NCBI GenBank assembly: GCA_964624475.1
Contig: CAZUYC010000133.1
Location: 1-64,000, forward strand
DNA from: CAZUYC01 sp964624475
GTDB taxonomy: Bacteria > Myxococcota_A > UBA9160 > SMWR01
Direction: 5' to 3'
DNA length: 64,000 bases
Shown here: in pieces, positions 1 to 8,002 of the stretch
Layout of the letters: the number at the start of each line of letters is the position of its first letter
Numbering within the stretch: position 1 is the stretch's first letter
Notes under the pieces: model-generated
Told to the model about the DNA's origin: nothing
Seen by the model: only the letters and a program-made list of their open reading frames with translations
The model's database searches: none
Position numbers and translations under genes: made by a program

Positions 1-86
1 AGTTCGCCCGGGCTCTTCCCGGCCCGGACCCTCTCCACCAGCCGTCGCCGGAGCTCCGGCGAATACGGCGGCCGACTCTTCGGCAT
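1..86 (-). CDS. IS3-family transposase OrfA, N-terminal part (runs off window)
   Basis: Reading leftwards from an ATG at 84-86, the translation begins MPKSRPPYSPELRRRLVERV, the usual start of OrfA proteins of IS3-family elements. OrfA carries the helix-turn-helix that binds the element ends, and with OrfB (DDE integrase) forms the transposase by programmed frameshifting. Only about 28 residues are in the window, so intactness cannot be judged. The presumed element end lies just upstream at about 141. Identification rests on the recognisable N-terminus and the position next to an IS911-like end. Confidence 0.75.
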   Translation of the reverse strand, partial: MPKSRPPYSPELRRRLVERVRAGKSPGE

Positions 87-141
87 CGTAGACCCCCTCC
101 TTCCCAAGCGTAGAGGTGTCCACGAAACCCAGGCAACTTCA
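1..141 (-). mobile_element. End of an IS3-family insertion sequence
   Basis: The minus strand from 141 reads TGAAGTTGCC..., continuing to GTGGACACCTC around 114-124. This has the layout of IS3/IS911-type inverted repeats (TGA... ending near GACAC), followed by the OrfA start at 86. To the right of 141 the sequence switches to a TenA-like coding frame that stops making sense at this point, so 141 is a likely insertion boundary. The other end, second inverted repeat and target duplication lie outside the window. Confidence 0.65.
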
Positions 142-268
142 CGACATAGACTTGGAAGCGCTCGCGCGGGAGCTCGCCCGACGCGATGCCCTGGACGAAG
201 GGGTGCCCGAGGCAGGCGCCGGCCAGATCGCGGTTGCGGCGCCAGAGCTCCGCCGCCGTCCCGTTCAC
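142..268 (-). pseudogene. TenA/thiaminase-II-like protein, N-terminal fragment cut by IS3 element
   Basis: From a GTG at 266-268 the minus strand encodes about 42 residues, including LWRRNRDLAGACLGHPFVQG and SGELPRERFQVYV. This is the typical N-terminus of TenA/PqqC-superfamily proteins (LW..N.DL..A.L.HPFV.GIA.G.LP.E.F..Y). Family similarity then ends at the IS boundary (~141), whereas intact TenA proteins are about 220 residues. The GTG overlaps the TGA of the upstream SagB-like gene (GTGA), so it was the last visible gene of that operon. TenA proteins hydrolyse thiamin breakdown products; many TenA-like members act on other substrates, so the original role here is unknown. Confidence 0.65.
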
Positions 269-1827
269 GATGCAAGTCCCAGCGCGGCGCGGTCGGGATG
301 GCCGAGGGCGACGAGGAACATGACGCTCTTTCCGGCGGCGTGCGGCGAGAAGAACTCGGTCACCTCGTCGTCGAAGAACGTCAGCCCCGTGGCGCCGAAG
401 CGCTGGGCGTAGGCGCCCAGGTACATGCGGCCTCCCGTGATCCCCCCCTCGAGCTGCGCGGCCCGGTAGCCCCGGTTTCCAAAGCGGGCCAGCAGGGCAG
501 GAAGACTGGCCAGGCTGTACACGTTCACTGCGGCGTCGGCGGGGAGCTCCTGGCCGAGACCGAGCCGGCCGGCCGCCTTCCGGAAGCCCCCCTCGCGGAG
601 CCGCTCCAGCGAGCGCTCGGAACGGCGGTAGTAGTAGGTCCCGGGGTCGAGCCCTTCGACCGCGTGCACGATCAGATAGAGGTCGAGGAGGGTCGCGCCC
701 GGCGGATCCAGGAAGTCCCCGGGCACGCCGCGGGTGGCGCCGTCGAGCACCGTGGAGAGATCCTCGAAGGAAATCGAGCGGCTCGCGTCGAACGCACGGG
801 TCGACCCACGCCTTCGGATCACACCGTCGAGCGGTTCCTCGGAAAGCTCCGGCTGGGTCTTCGGCCGGAGCGGATACAACGAGCCGGTCGCCGCGGGCTC
901 CTGCGTCGCGGGGGCGATGCCGCGCCAGGAGGCCGCCTCGGCGCCGTCTGCGAGCGACGAGGCACTGTGCTGCGCGCGGATGGCCGGGTAGTCGACCTCG
1001 AAGCGAGAGAGTGGCTCGGTCTCGAACCGCAGCTCCGCTGCCGGCGGCGCGGCCGGCGCGGGTCGCTTGGAGCGACCCAGGGGCACGAGCGCGATCGCGC
1101 CCTCTCGGGCGGGGTCCAGGCCCAGCAGTCGCTCCACGGGACGGTCCGCGAACCCCATCACCAGCTGCGGCTCGAGTGCTTCGGAAACCGCCACCGCGAG
1201 CAGGTTCGCGTGCAGCGTCCCGCCGTCCCAGAAGCAGTGCCGGTAGGCGCGCGCCTGGTACTTCCAGGCGTTCCGCCAGTACGTCGAAGCGCTCGCGATC
1301 ACCACCGGCGCGCGGGCGACGTCGGGATTCCCTCCCGACGCTTCGAGGAGTCCGCGGCGAAAGTCTCCCTCACGCAGTCGTCGCAGGGCGAAGTCCTCCG
1401 GACCGAAGTGATACACGCCGGCCGCAAGACCCGGGAGGTTGCCAGCGACGAGATAGAGGTCGATGTGATGGAGCGCACCGGTGTTCGGGTAGGCGCGAAA
1501 TAGGATCTCTCCGCCCGGGTAGCGCTTGCGCTTGGTGATGCCCGCCGACAGGTCGAGGACGCGCGCGAGCGTCGCGAGGTCTGGAATCCGCTCGCCCTCG
1601 GCTCGCGCCACCTGCGCCGCGACGGGCGCGGCGATCGCCTGGAGCGCTGGAAGGTCATTCGCTGGAAAGCTGCGCGGAAGCGGGATCGGCTCCAGATCCC
1701 GGTAGATCTTGAAGGGCAGCGGCTTGTTCTCCCAGTCGAGAAAGTGACGGCTCGCGCGCGTACTCTGCTCGCTATGCTTGGTCGCCTCGTGATAGTCGAG
1801 CGTGGCCGCGGTATCTCGATTGGACAT
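265..1827 (-). CDS. SagB/nitroreductase-family oxidoreductase with two tandem domains
   Basis: About 520 residues from ATG 1827, preceded by a GGGAG ribosome site inside the end of the upstream gene; a longer reading from 1866 would overlap that gene. The N-terminus has the SagB-type signature YHEATKHS near residue 12, and two nitroreductase-like halves follow (roughly residues 60-260 and 335-515). SagB-type proteins are FMN-dependent dehydrogenases that oxidise azoline rings in modified peptides, but stand-alone two-domain members also occur without a YcaO partner, as here. The gene starts 5 bases after the MBL-fold gene stops and overlaps the TenA-like start, so the three are probably co-transcribed. 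Substrate unknown; cytoplasmic (no signal peptide seen). Confidence 0.75.
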   Translation of the reverse strand: MSNRDTAATLDYHEATKHSEQSTRASRHFLDWENKPLPFKIYRDLEPIPLPRSFPANDLPALQAIAAPVAAQVARAEGERIPDLATLARVLDLSAGITKRKRYPGGEILFRAYPNTGALHHIDLYLVAGNLPGLAAGVYHFGPEDFALRRLREGDFRRGLLEASGGNPDVARAPVVIASASTYWRNAWKYQARAYRHCFWDGGTLHANLLAVAVSEALEPQLVMGFADRPVERLLGLDPAREGAIALVPLGRSKRPAPAAPPAAELRFETEPLSRFEVDYPAIRAQHSASSLADGAEAASWRGIAPATQEPAATGSLYPLRPKTQPELSEEPLDGVIRRRGSTRAFDASRSISFEDLSTVLDGATRGVPGDFLDPPGATLLDLYLIVHAVEGLDPGTYYYRRSERSLERLREGGFRKAAGRLGLGQELPADAAVNVYSLASLPALLARFGNRGYRAAQLEGGITGGRMYLGAYAQRFGATGLTFFDDEVTEFFSPHAAGKSVMFLVALGHPDRAALGLAS

Positions 1828-1831
1828 CGGA

Positions 1832-3232
1832 TCAACTCCCGCTTTCGCGAAGCTGCGAAATCTCATGATCGATGCGTCGCTTGGCGGCGGCTTCCGAATC
1901 CGCAGCCTCGTAGATCGTGAAGTGCATCAGGAGCTCGGGAAGCGAAACTGCTTCAACGCGTACTCCGGACGTGTCGCGAGACACGCGACACAACGTCGAG
2001 TGGCGCCGCGAGTAGGCGCGCAGCGTGAACCAGCCCAGGCGGCGCTGGATCCAGCCCGTGAGCGCCGACGCCGCGATCCGGTGCACCAGGTTCGCGCGCG
2101 GGTCCAGGCCGGGGGAGAGCCGCAGGGGCTGGGCGCCGAAATCGAAGGTCCAGCCCTCGCAGGGCGAGGCCTGGGCGTCCCCGTCGTCCGGGAAGATCAC
2201 CTCGATCCCGTAGACGACCCCTTCGCGTCGGTAGCGCGCGGCGAGCGAACGGGGCTGGCCGAGCGCCTCGACGCAGTGCGGTAGCAGCTCCTTCTCGAGA
2301 AAAGAAGTGATCGTCTCGCGCATCTCGCTGGGCCGCAGGCCCCGGGGGTTCGGGTCGCGAAGCGGCGGGATCGGCGCCGTCGGATCGAAGCGAATCGCGG
2401 CCGTGCTCGCATCGAGCGTCGTGGCGATCGGCGAGGCGGCCCGCGCGACCCGAGGCTCGCCCCCGGTGAGGACGACCTGATCCCCTGGATCGAGAAGCGC
2501 CACCGAGATCGCGCCGTCGAGAGCACGCAGGTCTTCGGCCCAGCGCTCGCGCGAGACCGGAAACAGGAAGGGATTCAGCCAGGCGTGCTCGCCGGCGAAG
2601 CGGAAGCCCGCCGAGGCCGGTACCAGCAGGCGCGGCGCAATGGAGAGTGCATTCTCGAGGTTCCGGCGATGGTTCTCACACGGGAACTCGCTCGCCAGGC
2701 TCTCGAAGAAGTCGAAGTTCTGGCTCGCGTACATCGCGAACAGAAGGTCGATGCGTCCGTAGCGGCGTTTGACCTCGGCGATCGTGTCCGGCGCGAGCTC
2801 GGTGTCGACCTGGTTCCAGAAGACCGCGCTGCCGTCGCGGACGACCATTCCGCACTCGCGTACGCTCGCGTTCTCGGAGCGCGTCGGGAAGAGCTCCGCC
2901 TCTCGTGAGGTCATCGCACTGTGGGGATCCATGGGCGTGACGTGCGCGAAGCCCAGAGCCCGGAGCGCGTAGAGGAGCAGGGGATCGGTGGCGCACACGA
3001 CCTGACAGTCGCGCGAGAGCAGATCGAGAGAGGGGAGATCGAAGTGGTCCGGATGACGGTGCGAAACGACCAGCACGTCGATGGGGCCGAGACGATCGAT
3101 GGCGATCGTGCGCTTCGGGCACGAGACCACCATGCCGTTCTCGAAGGGGTCGTGCAGAACCGGGTCCATGAGGATCCGCATCGGACCCGTCTCGACGAGC
3201 ACCGTGGCATGTCCGAGAAGGGTGACCTTCAC
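1832..3232 (-). CDS. MBL-fold metal-dependent hydrolase
   Basis: GTG start at 3232 gives VKVTLLGHATVLVETG, the standard beginning of UlaG-like metallo-beta-lactamase-fold proteins; about 466 residues. The metal motif HRHPDH lies at residues 58-63 and a second conserved segment (PVLHDPFENG) at 24-33. The hydrolase core is about 260 residues; the remaining ~200 residues contain an additional domain I do not recognise. No signal peptide, so cytoplasmic. It is the first clear gene of the operon with the SagB-like and TenA-like genes. PQQ synthesis also combines an MBL protein (PqqB) and a TenA-fold protein (PqqC), but there is no PqqA, PqqD or PqqE here, so the resemblance is only suggestive. Confidence 0.75.
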   Translation of the reverse strand: MKVTLLGHATVLVETGPMRILMDPVLHDPFENGMVVSCPKRTIAIDRLGPIDVLVVSHRHPDHFDLPSLDLLSRDCQVVCATDPLLLYALRALGFAHVTPMDPHSAMTSREAELFPTRSENASVRECGMVVRDGSAVFWNQVDTELAPDTIAEVKRRYGRIDLLFAMYASQNFDFFESLASEFPCENHRRNLENALSIAPRLLVPASAGFRFAGEHAWLNPFLFPVSRERWAEDLRALDGAISVALLDPGDQVVLTGGEPRVARAASPIATTLDASTAAIRFDPTAPIPPLRDPNPRGLRPSEMRETITSFLEKELLPHCVEALGQPRSLAARYRREGVVYGIEVIFPDDGDAQASPCEGWTFDFGAQPLRLSPGLDPRANLVHRIAASALTGWIQRRLGWFTLRAYSRRHSTLCRVSRDTSGVRVEAVSLPELLMHFTIYEAADSEAAAKRRIDHEISQLRESGS

Positions 3233-3450
3233 ACAGGCTCCCGCCCGTGGAAGAATAGCCCTACGGTGTCGAGGATCCTTCCTCAATCGGTAGGAAAGCT
3301 CGCGACCAGCTCCCGCAGGCGCTCGCGTCCGCCCTTGCGGATCGGAACCCTGTAGCGCACGAGGACGGCGTCGAAATCGGGCTCGGGATCCTCGGGTATC
3401 CTCGGAGCCGGCGTGGCACCGGCTTGACGGGATGACAGGAGTTCGGTCCG

Positions 3451-4518
3451 GTGAGCGAGCTTCGCGCCCTGGTGGTGACCCCGCTCTCGGGTCCGCTGGC
3501 CGGCTTCGGCCGCGCCACGGCCGCGGCGCTCCGCCTCTGGGCCGACCAGGCGGTGGAGCTTCCGCGCCCATGGCGCGCGGTCCGCCTCGCCGTCGAGGAC
3601 GCCCATCCACAGCCCGCCGTCGCCATGCAGCGCGGGCTCGCTTCCCGGCCCCATCTCATCTTCGGCCCGTATGGGAGCGGTCCGACGCTGCAAGCGCTCC
3701 GCGCGACGGGGCGCGTCGTGTGGAACCACGGCGGCGCCGTCTCGACCCTCCGCTGGCCTGCGTTCCCGGGGGTGGTGAACGTGCTCGCACCGGCTTCCAG
3801 CTACTTCCTGGGAATTCTGGAGGCGGTACGCAGCGTGGAGCCGGAGCCGGGAGGGGGCGTGGTGGTCCTGCACGCGCGCTCAGGATTCGGCGCCGACGTA
3901 GCCCGGGGAGCCGCTGAAGCAGCCTCCCGGCTCGGCTTCAGGACGACGGCGATCGGCTTTGCGCGGGGAGAGGCAGGGCGTGCCGCTTCGCGGGTTCCCG
4001 ACGCGGACGTCTTGCTCGTGGCGGGGAGCTTCGAGGATGAGCTCGCCGCCGCACGCGCCCTGCTGCAACGCCCGTGGCGCGCCGCGGGATTCGTGGGCGC
4101 GGGCGTGGACGAAGTACTCGCTCCCTTGGGTGCGACCCGCGAGGGTCTTCTCGGCCCGGCTCAGTGGATGGCCTCGGCCGCCTGGGAGCCCGACGAGGGG
4201 CCCGATTCGCAGTGGTTCGCGACGCGATATCGATCCGCGGTCGGAAAGCCTCCCCCCTACCCTGCCGCTCAGGCGTTCGCCGCCGGCGTGCTCGCCGCTC
4301 GCTGTCTCCGCGAGGCCAAGACCGTGGACGACGCCGCCCAGTCGGCGGTGGCCCGGCGGCTCGTCTGCCGCACGCTCTACGGACGGTTTCGGCTCGACGC
4401 GGCAACGGGACTCCAGGTCGGGCATCGGGTCCTCACGGTCCAATGGCAGGACGGGAACCGGCGCATCGTGTGGCCTCGCAACCTCGCCGAGCGGTCCCTC
4501 ATCTATCCTCTTTCGTAG
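3451..4518 (+). CDS. Type-I periplasmic-binding-fold protein without signal peptide
   Basis: GTG start at 3451 with AGGAG nine bases upstream; 355 residues. The sequence (VVTPLSGPLAGFGRATAAAL, later HLIFGPYGSGPT and DVLLVAGSFEDELAAARAL) matches the fold of branched-chain amino-acid/urea-type ABC substrate-binding proteins. No hydrophobic signal peptide or lipobox is present, so it is probably a cytoplasmic ligand-binding or sensor version, not a transporter component; no permease or ATPase is nearby. It is transcribed divergently from the MBL/SagB/TenA operon across about 220 bases, suggesting a shared function, possibly recognition of the pathway's small molecule. Ligand unknown. Confidence 0.65.
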   Translation: MSELRALVVTPLSGPLAGFGRATAAALRLWADQAVELPRPWRAVRLAVEDAHPQPAVAMQRGLASRPHLIFGPYGSGPTLQALRATGRVVWNHGGAVSTLRWPAFPGVVNVLAPASSYFLGILEAVRSVEPEPGGGVVVLHARSGFGADVARGAAEAASRLGFRTTAIGFARGEAGRAASRVPDADVLLVAGSFEDELAAARALLQRPWRAAGFVGAGVDEVLAPLGATREGLLGPAQWMASAAWEPDEGPDSQWFATRYRSAVGKPPPYPAAQAFAAGVLAARCLREAKTVDDAAQSAVARRLVCRTLYGRFRLDAATGLQVGHRVLTVQWQDGNRRIVWPRNLAERSLIYPLS

Positions 4519-4549
4519 CCCGGAGGGGAGCGCCTAGGCCTATCCTTCG

Positions 4550-5581
4550 CTACTGCGATGGCACCCAGGCGATGCGCTTGGGCGCTGCGCCCACCTGCAC
4601 CTTTCCGACCGAGCGCAGCTTCCCATCGCGCAGCTCGACCACCTGCACCGAGCCGTCGCCGAGGTTGCTCACCAGGGCCCGCGTCGCCTCGCCGCCGCCC
4701 GGGATGCGCTCGACGCAGCAGGGCTTCGAGATGCCCGTGCTGAGCCGGTCCAGGAGGCGCCCGCCGGCCACCTCGACGGCGTCGAGGTACGAGCGGCCCT
4801 CGTTCGCCGCCAGGATCACGTTCCCGCCGACGGCTTCGATCCCGTGGTAGGTGACCTCCTGCGGCGCCGCGTGGTCGGACGGGGGCTCCAGCGCGATCAA
4901 CCGGATGACCTTCCCGGCGACCGGGTCCATCTCGAAGAATCCGTCCACCCAGAACGAGGCGAAGTAGAGCCGCGACTCGTCGGGCGAGAAGGTCAGGCTG
5001 CGCGGGTTCACGTTGAGCGGGTGGAAGCTCACGAGACGCCGCGCCGTGGGGTCGATGACCGCGATGCCCGTGACCTTCTTGCAGGTCACGTACGCCTGCT
5101 TCCCGAGCGGCCCGTACTTCACCACGTGGGGCGCGCTGGCGCCCCCGATGCGGAACGCCTCCTTCATGCGGGCCACGTCCAGGCCCACCACGTCGTCGCT
5201 GTCATAGTTCGCGACCAGGACGTACCTCCCGTCCTGCGTGAGAACGATGTGGTCGTTGTGCATGGGGCCGATGCGCGCCTCGCCGCGGAGCTCGAAGCTC
5301 TCCGCGTCGAAGAACTTCACCTTCTCCTCATCCTCGACCCCGACCGCCACCGTCTTCCCATCCTTCGTGACCGCGATTCCGTACGGGCGCGGCCCCACGG
5401 GAAAGCGCGCGACCTCCTTCAGGACGGAGAGGTCCACCCGCGAGACCGACGCATCCTGCGTGTTGACCACGAAGAACTCGCGCGGCTGCGCCTCGGCGGG
5501 CGAGGCCCAGGTGGGCGCCAGGCCGACCCCGAGGGCGAGCGCAGCGGTCGAGTACGCGGTGCGGCCGCGGCGCGCCGTCAC
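4550..5581 (-). CDS. Exported YVTN-type beta-propeller protein
   Basis: A GTG at 5579-5581 overlaps the TGA of the ChrB-domain gene (GTGA) and gives 343 residues. A signal peptide (TARRGRTAYSTAALALGVG...SPAEA) with likely cleavage after AEA precedes QPREFFVVNTQDASVSRVDL. The mature part has repeated blades of the YVTN/Lvivd style (FFVVNTQDASVSRVDL, GIAVTKDGKTVAVG, YVLVANYDSDDVVGLD, AYVTCKKVTGIAVID, LVSNLGDGSVQVVEL), about seven in all. Such propellers are usually periplasmic scaffolds or cofactor carriers. Translational coupling to the ChrB-domain protein is the only functional clue. Convergent with the binding-fold gene ending at 4518. Confidence 0.7.
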   Translation of the reverse strand: MTARRGRTAYSTAALALGVGLAPTWASPAEAQPREFFVVNTQDASVSRVDLSVLKEVARFPVGPRPYGIAVTKDGKTVAVGVEDEEKVKFFDAESFELRGEARIGPMHNDHIVLTQDGRYVLVANYDSDDVVGLDVARMKEAFRIGGASAPHVVKYGPLGKQAYVTCKKVTGIAVIDPTARRLVSFHPLNVNPRSLTFSPDESRLYFASFWVDGFFEMDPVAGKVIRLIALEPPSDHAAPQEVTYHGIEAVGGNVILAANEGRSYLDAVEVAGGRLLDRLSTGISKPCCVERIPGGGEATRALVSNLGDGSVQVVELRDGKLRSVGKVQVGAAPKRIAWVPSQ

Positions 5582-6030
5582 GTCCGGCCTCGCTCCAGAG
5601 CCATGCGCTCGCACAGCGAGGCGTAGAGCGCGTCGTAGAGGAACGCGGCCCTCTCGACCGTCTCGTGATCGTCCCGCGCGACCAGCGGGAACCCGTCGGA
5701 GATCGCCCGCAGGCCCGGGGACTCCGGCGTGAGGTGGATCTGGTCGCGGAAGTCGGCTCCGCGCACGATGCGCGCCAGGGCCACGAGCGCGGGGTCGCCG
5801 GCGCAGCGTTCCTCCACGAGCGCCTCGAACGAGCAGCGGCCCGCTTCGTCCTCGTGGGGGTACGTCGCCCCGGGCGCGTCGAACCCTTTCGCGTTCTCGC
5901 GGCGCTGGACCTCGGCGACCTGCTCGGGCTCCACGAACAAGAGCTTCGCCTCGGGGTCGACGAAGCGGCGGATCAGCCACGCCGTCGCCGCACGGTTGAC
6001 CTTGATGCGCTTCTTCGTCACCCACGTCAT
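5578..6030 (-). CDS. ChrB C-terminal-domain protein (chromate-resistance family)
   Basis: 150 residues from ATG 6030, preceded by GGAGGGGG five bases upstream. The sequence TKKRIKVNRAATAWLIRRFVDPEAKLLFV is characteristic of the C-terminal domain of ChrB, the chromate-responsive regulator; stand-alone versions of this domain are common beside chromate transporters. The N-terminal half of full ChrB is missing and there is no chrA transporter in the window. The conserved C/H-containing middle region (GFDAPGATYPHEDEAGRCSFEAL) suggests metal or redox binding. It is the first gene of a two-gene unit with the YVTN propeller. A direct role in chromate resistance is inferred from family name only. Confidence 0.7.
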   Translation of the reverse strand: MTWVTKKRIKVNRAATAWLIRRFVDPEAKLLFVEPEQVAEVQRRENAKGFDAPGATYPHEDEAGRCSFEALVEERCAGDPALVALARIVRGADFRDQIHLTPESPGLRAISDGFPLVARDDHETVERAAFLYDALYASLCERMALERGRT

Positions 6031-6306
6031 GGGCCCCCTCCACCGCCCTGCTCGGCGGGCGCGACTCGGTCGCGAGTTCCCTCACGCCGTGGAGTCTAGG
6101 AGATCGGCCCGAGCGCGCTCTCCGCATCGCCCCGAGTCGATCCCGCGGCGGGCGCGGGCGGGAGAGGCGCATCGGGGAGTCCACTCGCCCGCACCTCGAG
6201 GGATAAAGTCGACGAGGCCGCCGTCCGATAGCGAGCCCGGTGCGCGGCGAGATCTGACGCGCTGCGAAAGGTTTTGCCAGCGGCCAACGCGCAGGGTGAC
6301 GAGAAA

Positions 6307-7170
6307 ATGACCAAGCCGAAGCAATCCACGCCCCTCACGTCGATCGATCCGATGGGCAAGCACACCGCGGGACCGTGGCATCTGGGAGAGTGGATACGCT
6401 CGGAAAAAAGGCAACCCAGCCCGGAATCATCGCCTACGCCTACTCCTACTTCTACTTCTACTCCTACTTCTACTCCTACTTCTACGATCGACCTTCCGCG
6501 CCCACCCTGGACGAGGACCACGATCCGGCAGGTCCAGAACGAGATCCTGCAGCAGATCCTGGCCGCGCGTACACCGGAGGCGACGGAAGCGGCCATCGAC
6601 TACGCGCGCTTCCTCCGGCTCTCGGGTCTCGACACCGAGAACTACCCGCTCTTCCTCAAGATCCTGGAGATCGAGAACCACTGGGTCCTGGACGCGCTCC
6701 TCGGGGACGAAGATCCCTTCCTGCTGTTCTCGACGATTCCGCCGAACAGCTACCTGTCCTACCGGATCTTCCAGCTGCTGACGCGCCGGCGGCCGGGTGG
6801 GATCTATCCAAGGACGCTCGCGATCGCTCTCGGCGCCCTCCAGATCGCCTACAGCTCGCCGAGGGACGGCTACAAGATCTACCCGCTCAGCATCGCCGAC
6901 GTCGACAACCTCGGGAAGCACCTCCAGAAGGACGAGGGGCAGAACCAGCCGCGCAACCGCTGCATCCTGGACATCCTCGACCTGATCGGATCCCTGGAGG
7001 GTCTGCGCTGGGACGACTCGATGGAGCAGGTGGCGCGACAGGCCCTGAAGATCCGGGGCAACTTCTTCGACCACACGAAGCTGCTCGAGGATTGCATTCC
7101 GCAGGCCCTCCTGGTGAGTGGCGACTATCGCCAGGACGAAACGGCTCCGCGCATGGTGTTCGCGAGCTAG
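6307..7170 (+). CDS. Uncharacterised protein, paralogue A of a tandem pair
   Basis: About 287 residues from ATG 6307 (a reading from 6274 is possible but has no better ribosome site). Residues ~40-60 are a Pro/Thr/Ser run (PTPTPTSTSTPTSTPTST) encoded by a hexanucleotide tandem repeat. The remainder is predicted mainly helical and aligns end to end with the next gene: IENHWVLDALLGDEDPFLLFS against VENHWVIDALIGSRDPSLLLS, and YKIYPLSIADVDNLGKHL against YRIYPLTIADANALGKHL. No signal peptide or membrane segment. I do not recognise the family. Together with the next gene (10-base gap) it is probably a duplicated two-gene operon. Confidence 0.7.
   Translation: MTKPKQSTPLTSIDPMGKHTAGPWHLGEWIRSEKRQPSPESSPTPTPTSTSTPTSTPTSTIDLPRPPWTRTTIRQVQNEILQQILAARTPEATEAAIDYARFLRLSGLDTENYPLFLKILEIENHWVLDALLGDEDPFLLFSTIPPNSYLSYRIFQLLTRRRPGGIYPRTLAIALGALQIAYSSPRDGYKIYPLSIADVDNLGKHLQKDEGQNQPRNRCILDILDLIGSLEGLRWDDSMEQVARQALKIRGNFFDHTKLLEDCIPQALLVSGDYRQDETAPRMVFAS
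6433..6486 (+). repeat. Hexanucleotide tandem repeat, 9 units (YCTACT)
   Basis: Nine consecutive 6-base units of the form CCTACT or TCTACT (the first and last end in G) inside paralogue A. Because the unit is six bases, gain or loss of copies keeps the reading frame and only changes the length of the Pro/Thr/Ser linker. Such repeats change by polymerase slippage, giving length variation between strains rather than on/off switching. Confidence 0.85.
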
Positions 7171-7180
7171 AGGTGCACCC

Positions 7181-8002
7181 ATGACTCAGGCACCCGAACT
7201 CGGAATCGCCACGACCCCGGGTCAGGCGTCCGTGGAAGACGCGCAGATCTACGAGATCGAGAACAAGCTCCTCCAGGGGATCTTCGGCTGCCGAAGCGAG
7301 GAGGCGGTGGAGGCGGCGATCACCTACGCGAGCTTCCTCAGCAGCGCCGGGACCACCCCCGAGAACTACCCGGTGTTCCTGAAGCTGCTGGAGGTCGAGA
7401 ACCACTGGGTGATCGACGCGTTGATCGGGAGCCGGGATCCCTCCCTGCTCCTCTCGTCGGTCCAGCCCAACCGCTTCATCGTCGAACGAACCCTCGCGAT
7501 GATTACCCGATGGCACAAGGGAGGCATCTACCGCAAGAACCTCTCCATCATCCTGGGCGTGCTCCAGTCCGTGTACAGCTCGGCGAGCGACGGCTACCGC
7601 ATCTACCCGCTCACCATCGCGGACGCGAACGCGCTGGGCAAGCACCTCGACAAGAGCAGGGGCCAGGACGACCCGCTGAACCGGGCCATCCTCGAGGTGC
7701 TCGAGAAGATCGCAGACCTCGAGAGCGCCGCCGATCCCCAGATGGAGGGGGTCGCGATGCAGGCCTCGGCCATCCGCAACGCCTTCTTCGACGACCGCAA
7801 GAAGATGGAGAACGTGATCCCGCCGGTGCTGCTCGTCACCGTGGATAGCCGCAACGAGGTACCTCCGCGACGCCGCATTCCGGTGAACGGAGCCGCATAC
7901 CCCGAGCCCGAGGCGAAGACGTCGACCGCCGGAGCGAAGAAGGCGGGGCCCGGCGCCAGGAAGGCGGCGCCCGAGGCGATCGAGTTGCCCGAGGACTTTT
8001 AA
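7181..8002 (+). CDS. Uncharacterised protein, paralogue B of a tandem pair
   Basis: 273 residues from ATG 7181 with GAGGTG upstream. It shares the whole core of paralogue A (IENKLLQGIFGCRSEEAVEA, TPENYPVFLKLLEVENHWV, GGIYRKNLSIILGVLQSVYSS) but lacks the Pro/Thr/Ser linker, and has instead a low-complexity Ala/Lys-rich C-terminus (about residues 235-270) ending in acidic residues (ELPEDF). No membrane segment or known catalytic motif. Conservation is concentrated around N-H-W and Y-K/R-I-Y-P-L motifs. I do not recognise the family; the tandem duplication and accessory surroundings suggest a strain-variable function. Confidence 0.7.
   Translation: MTQAPELGIATTPGQASVEDAQIYEIENKLLQGIFGCRSEEAVEAAITYASFLSSAGTTPENYPVFLKLLEVENHWVIDALIGSRDPSLLLSSVQPNRFIVERTLAMITRWHKGGIYRKNLSIILGVLQSVYSSASDGYRIYPLTIADANALGKHLDKSRGQDDPLNRAILEVLEKIADLESAADPQMEGVAMQASAIRNAFFDDRKKMENVIPPVLLVTVDSRNEVPPRRRIPVNGAAYPEPEAKTSTAGAKKAGPGARKAAPEAIELPEDF

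Noticed and set aside
265..5581. PQQ biosynthesis cluster
   Set aside because: MBL, TenA-fold and propeller genes are present, but no PqqA, PqqD or PqqE, and the MBL protein is UlaG-like and not PqqB-like.
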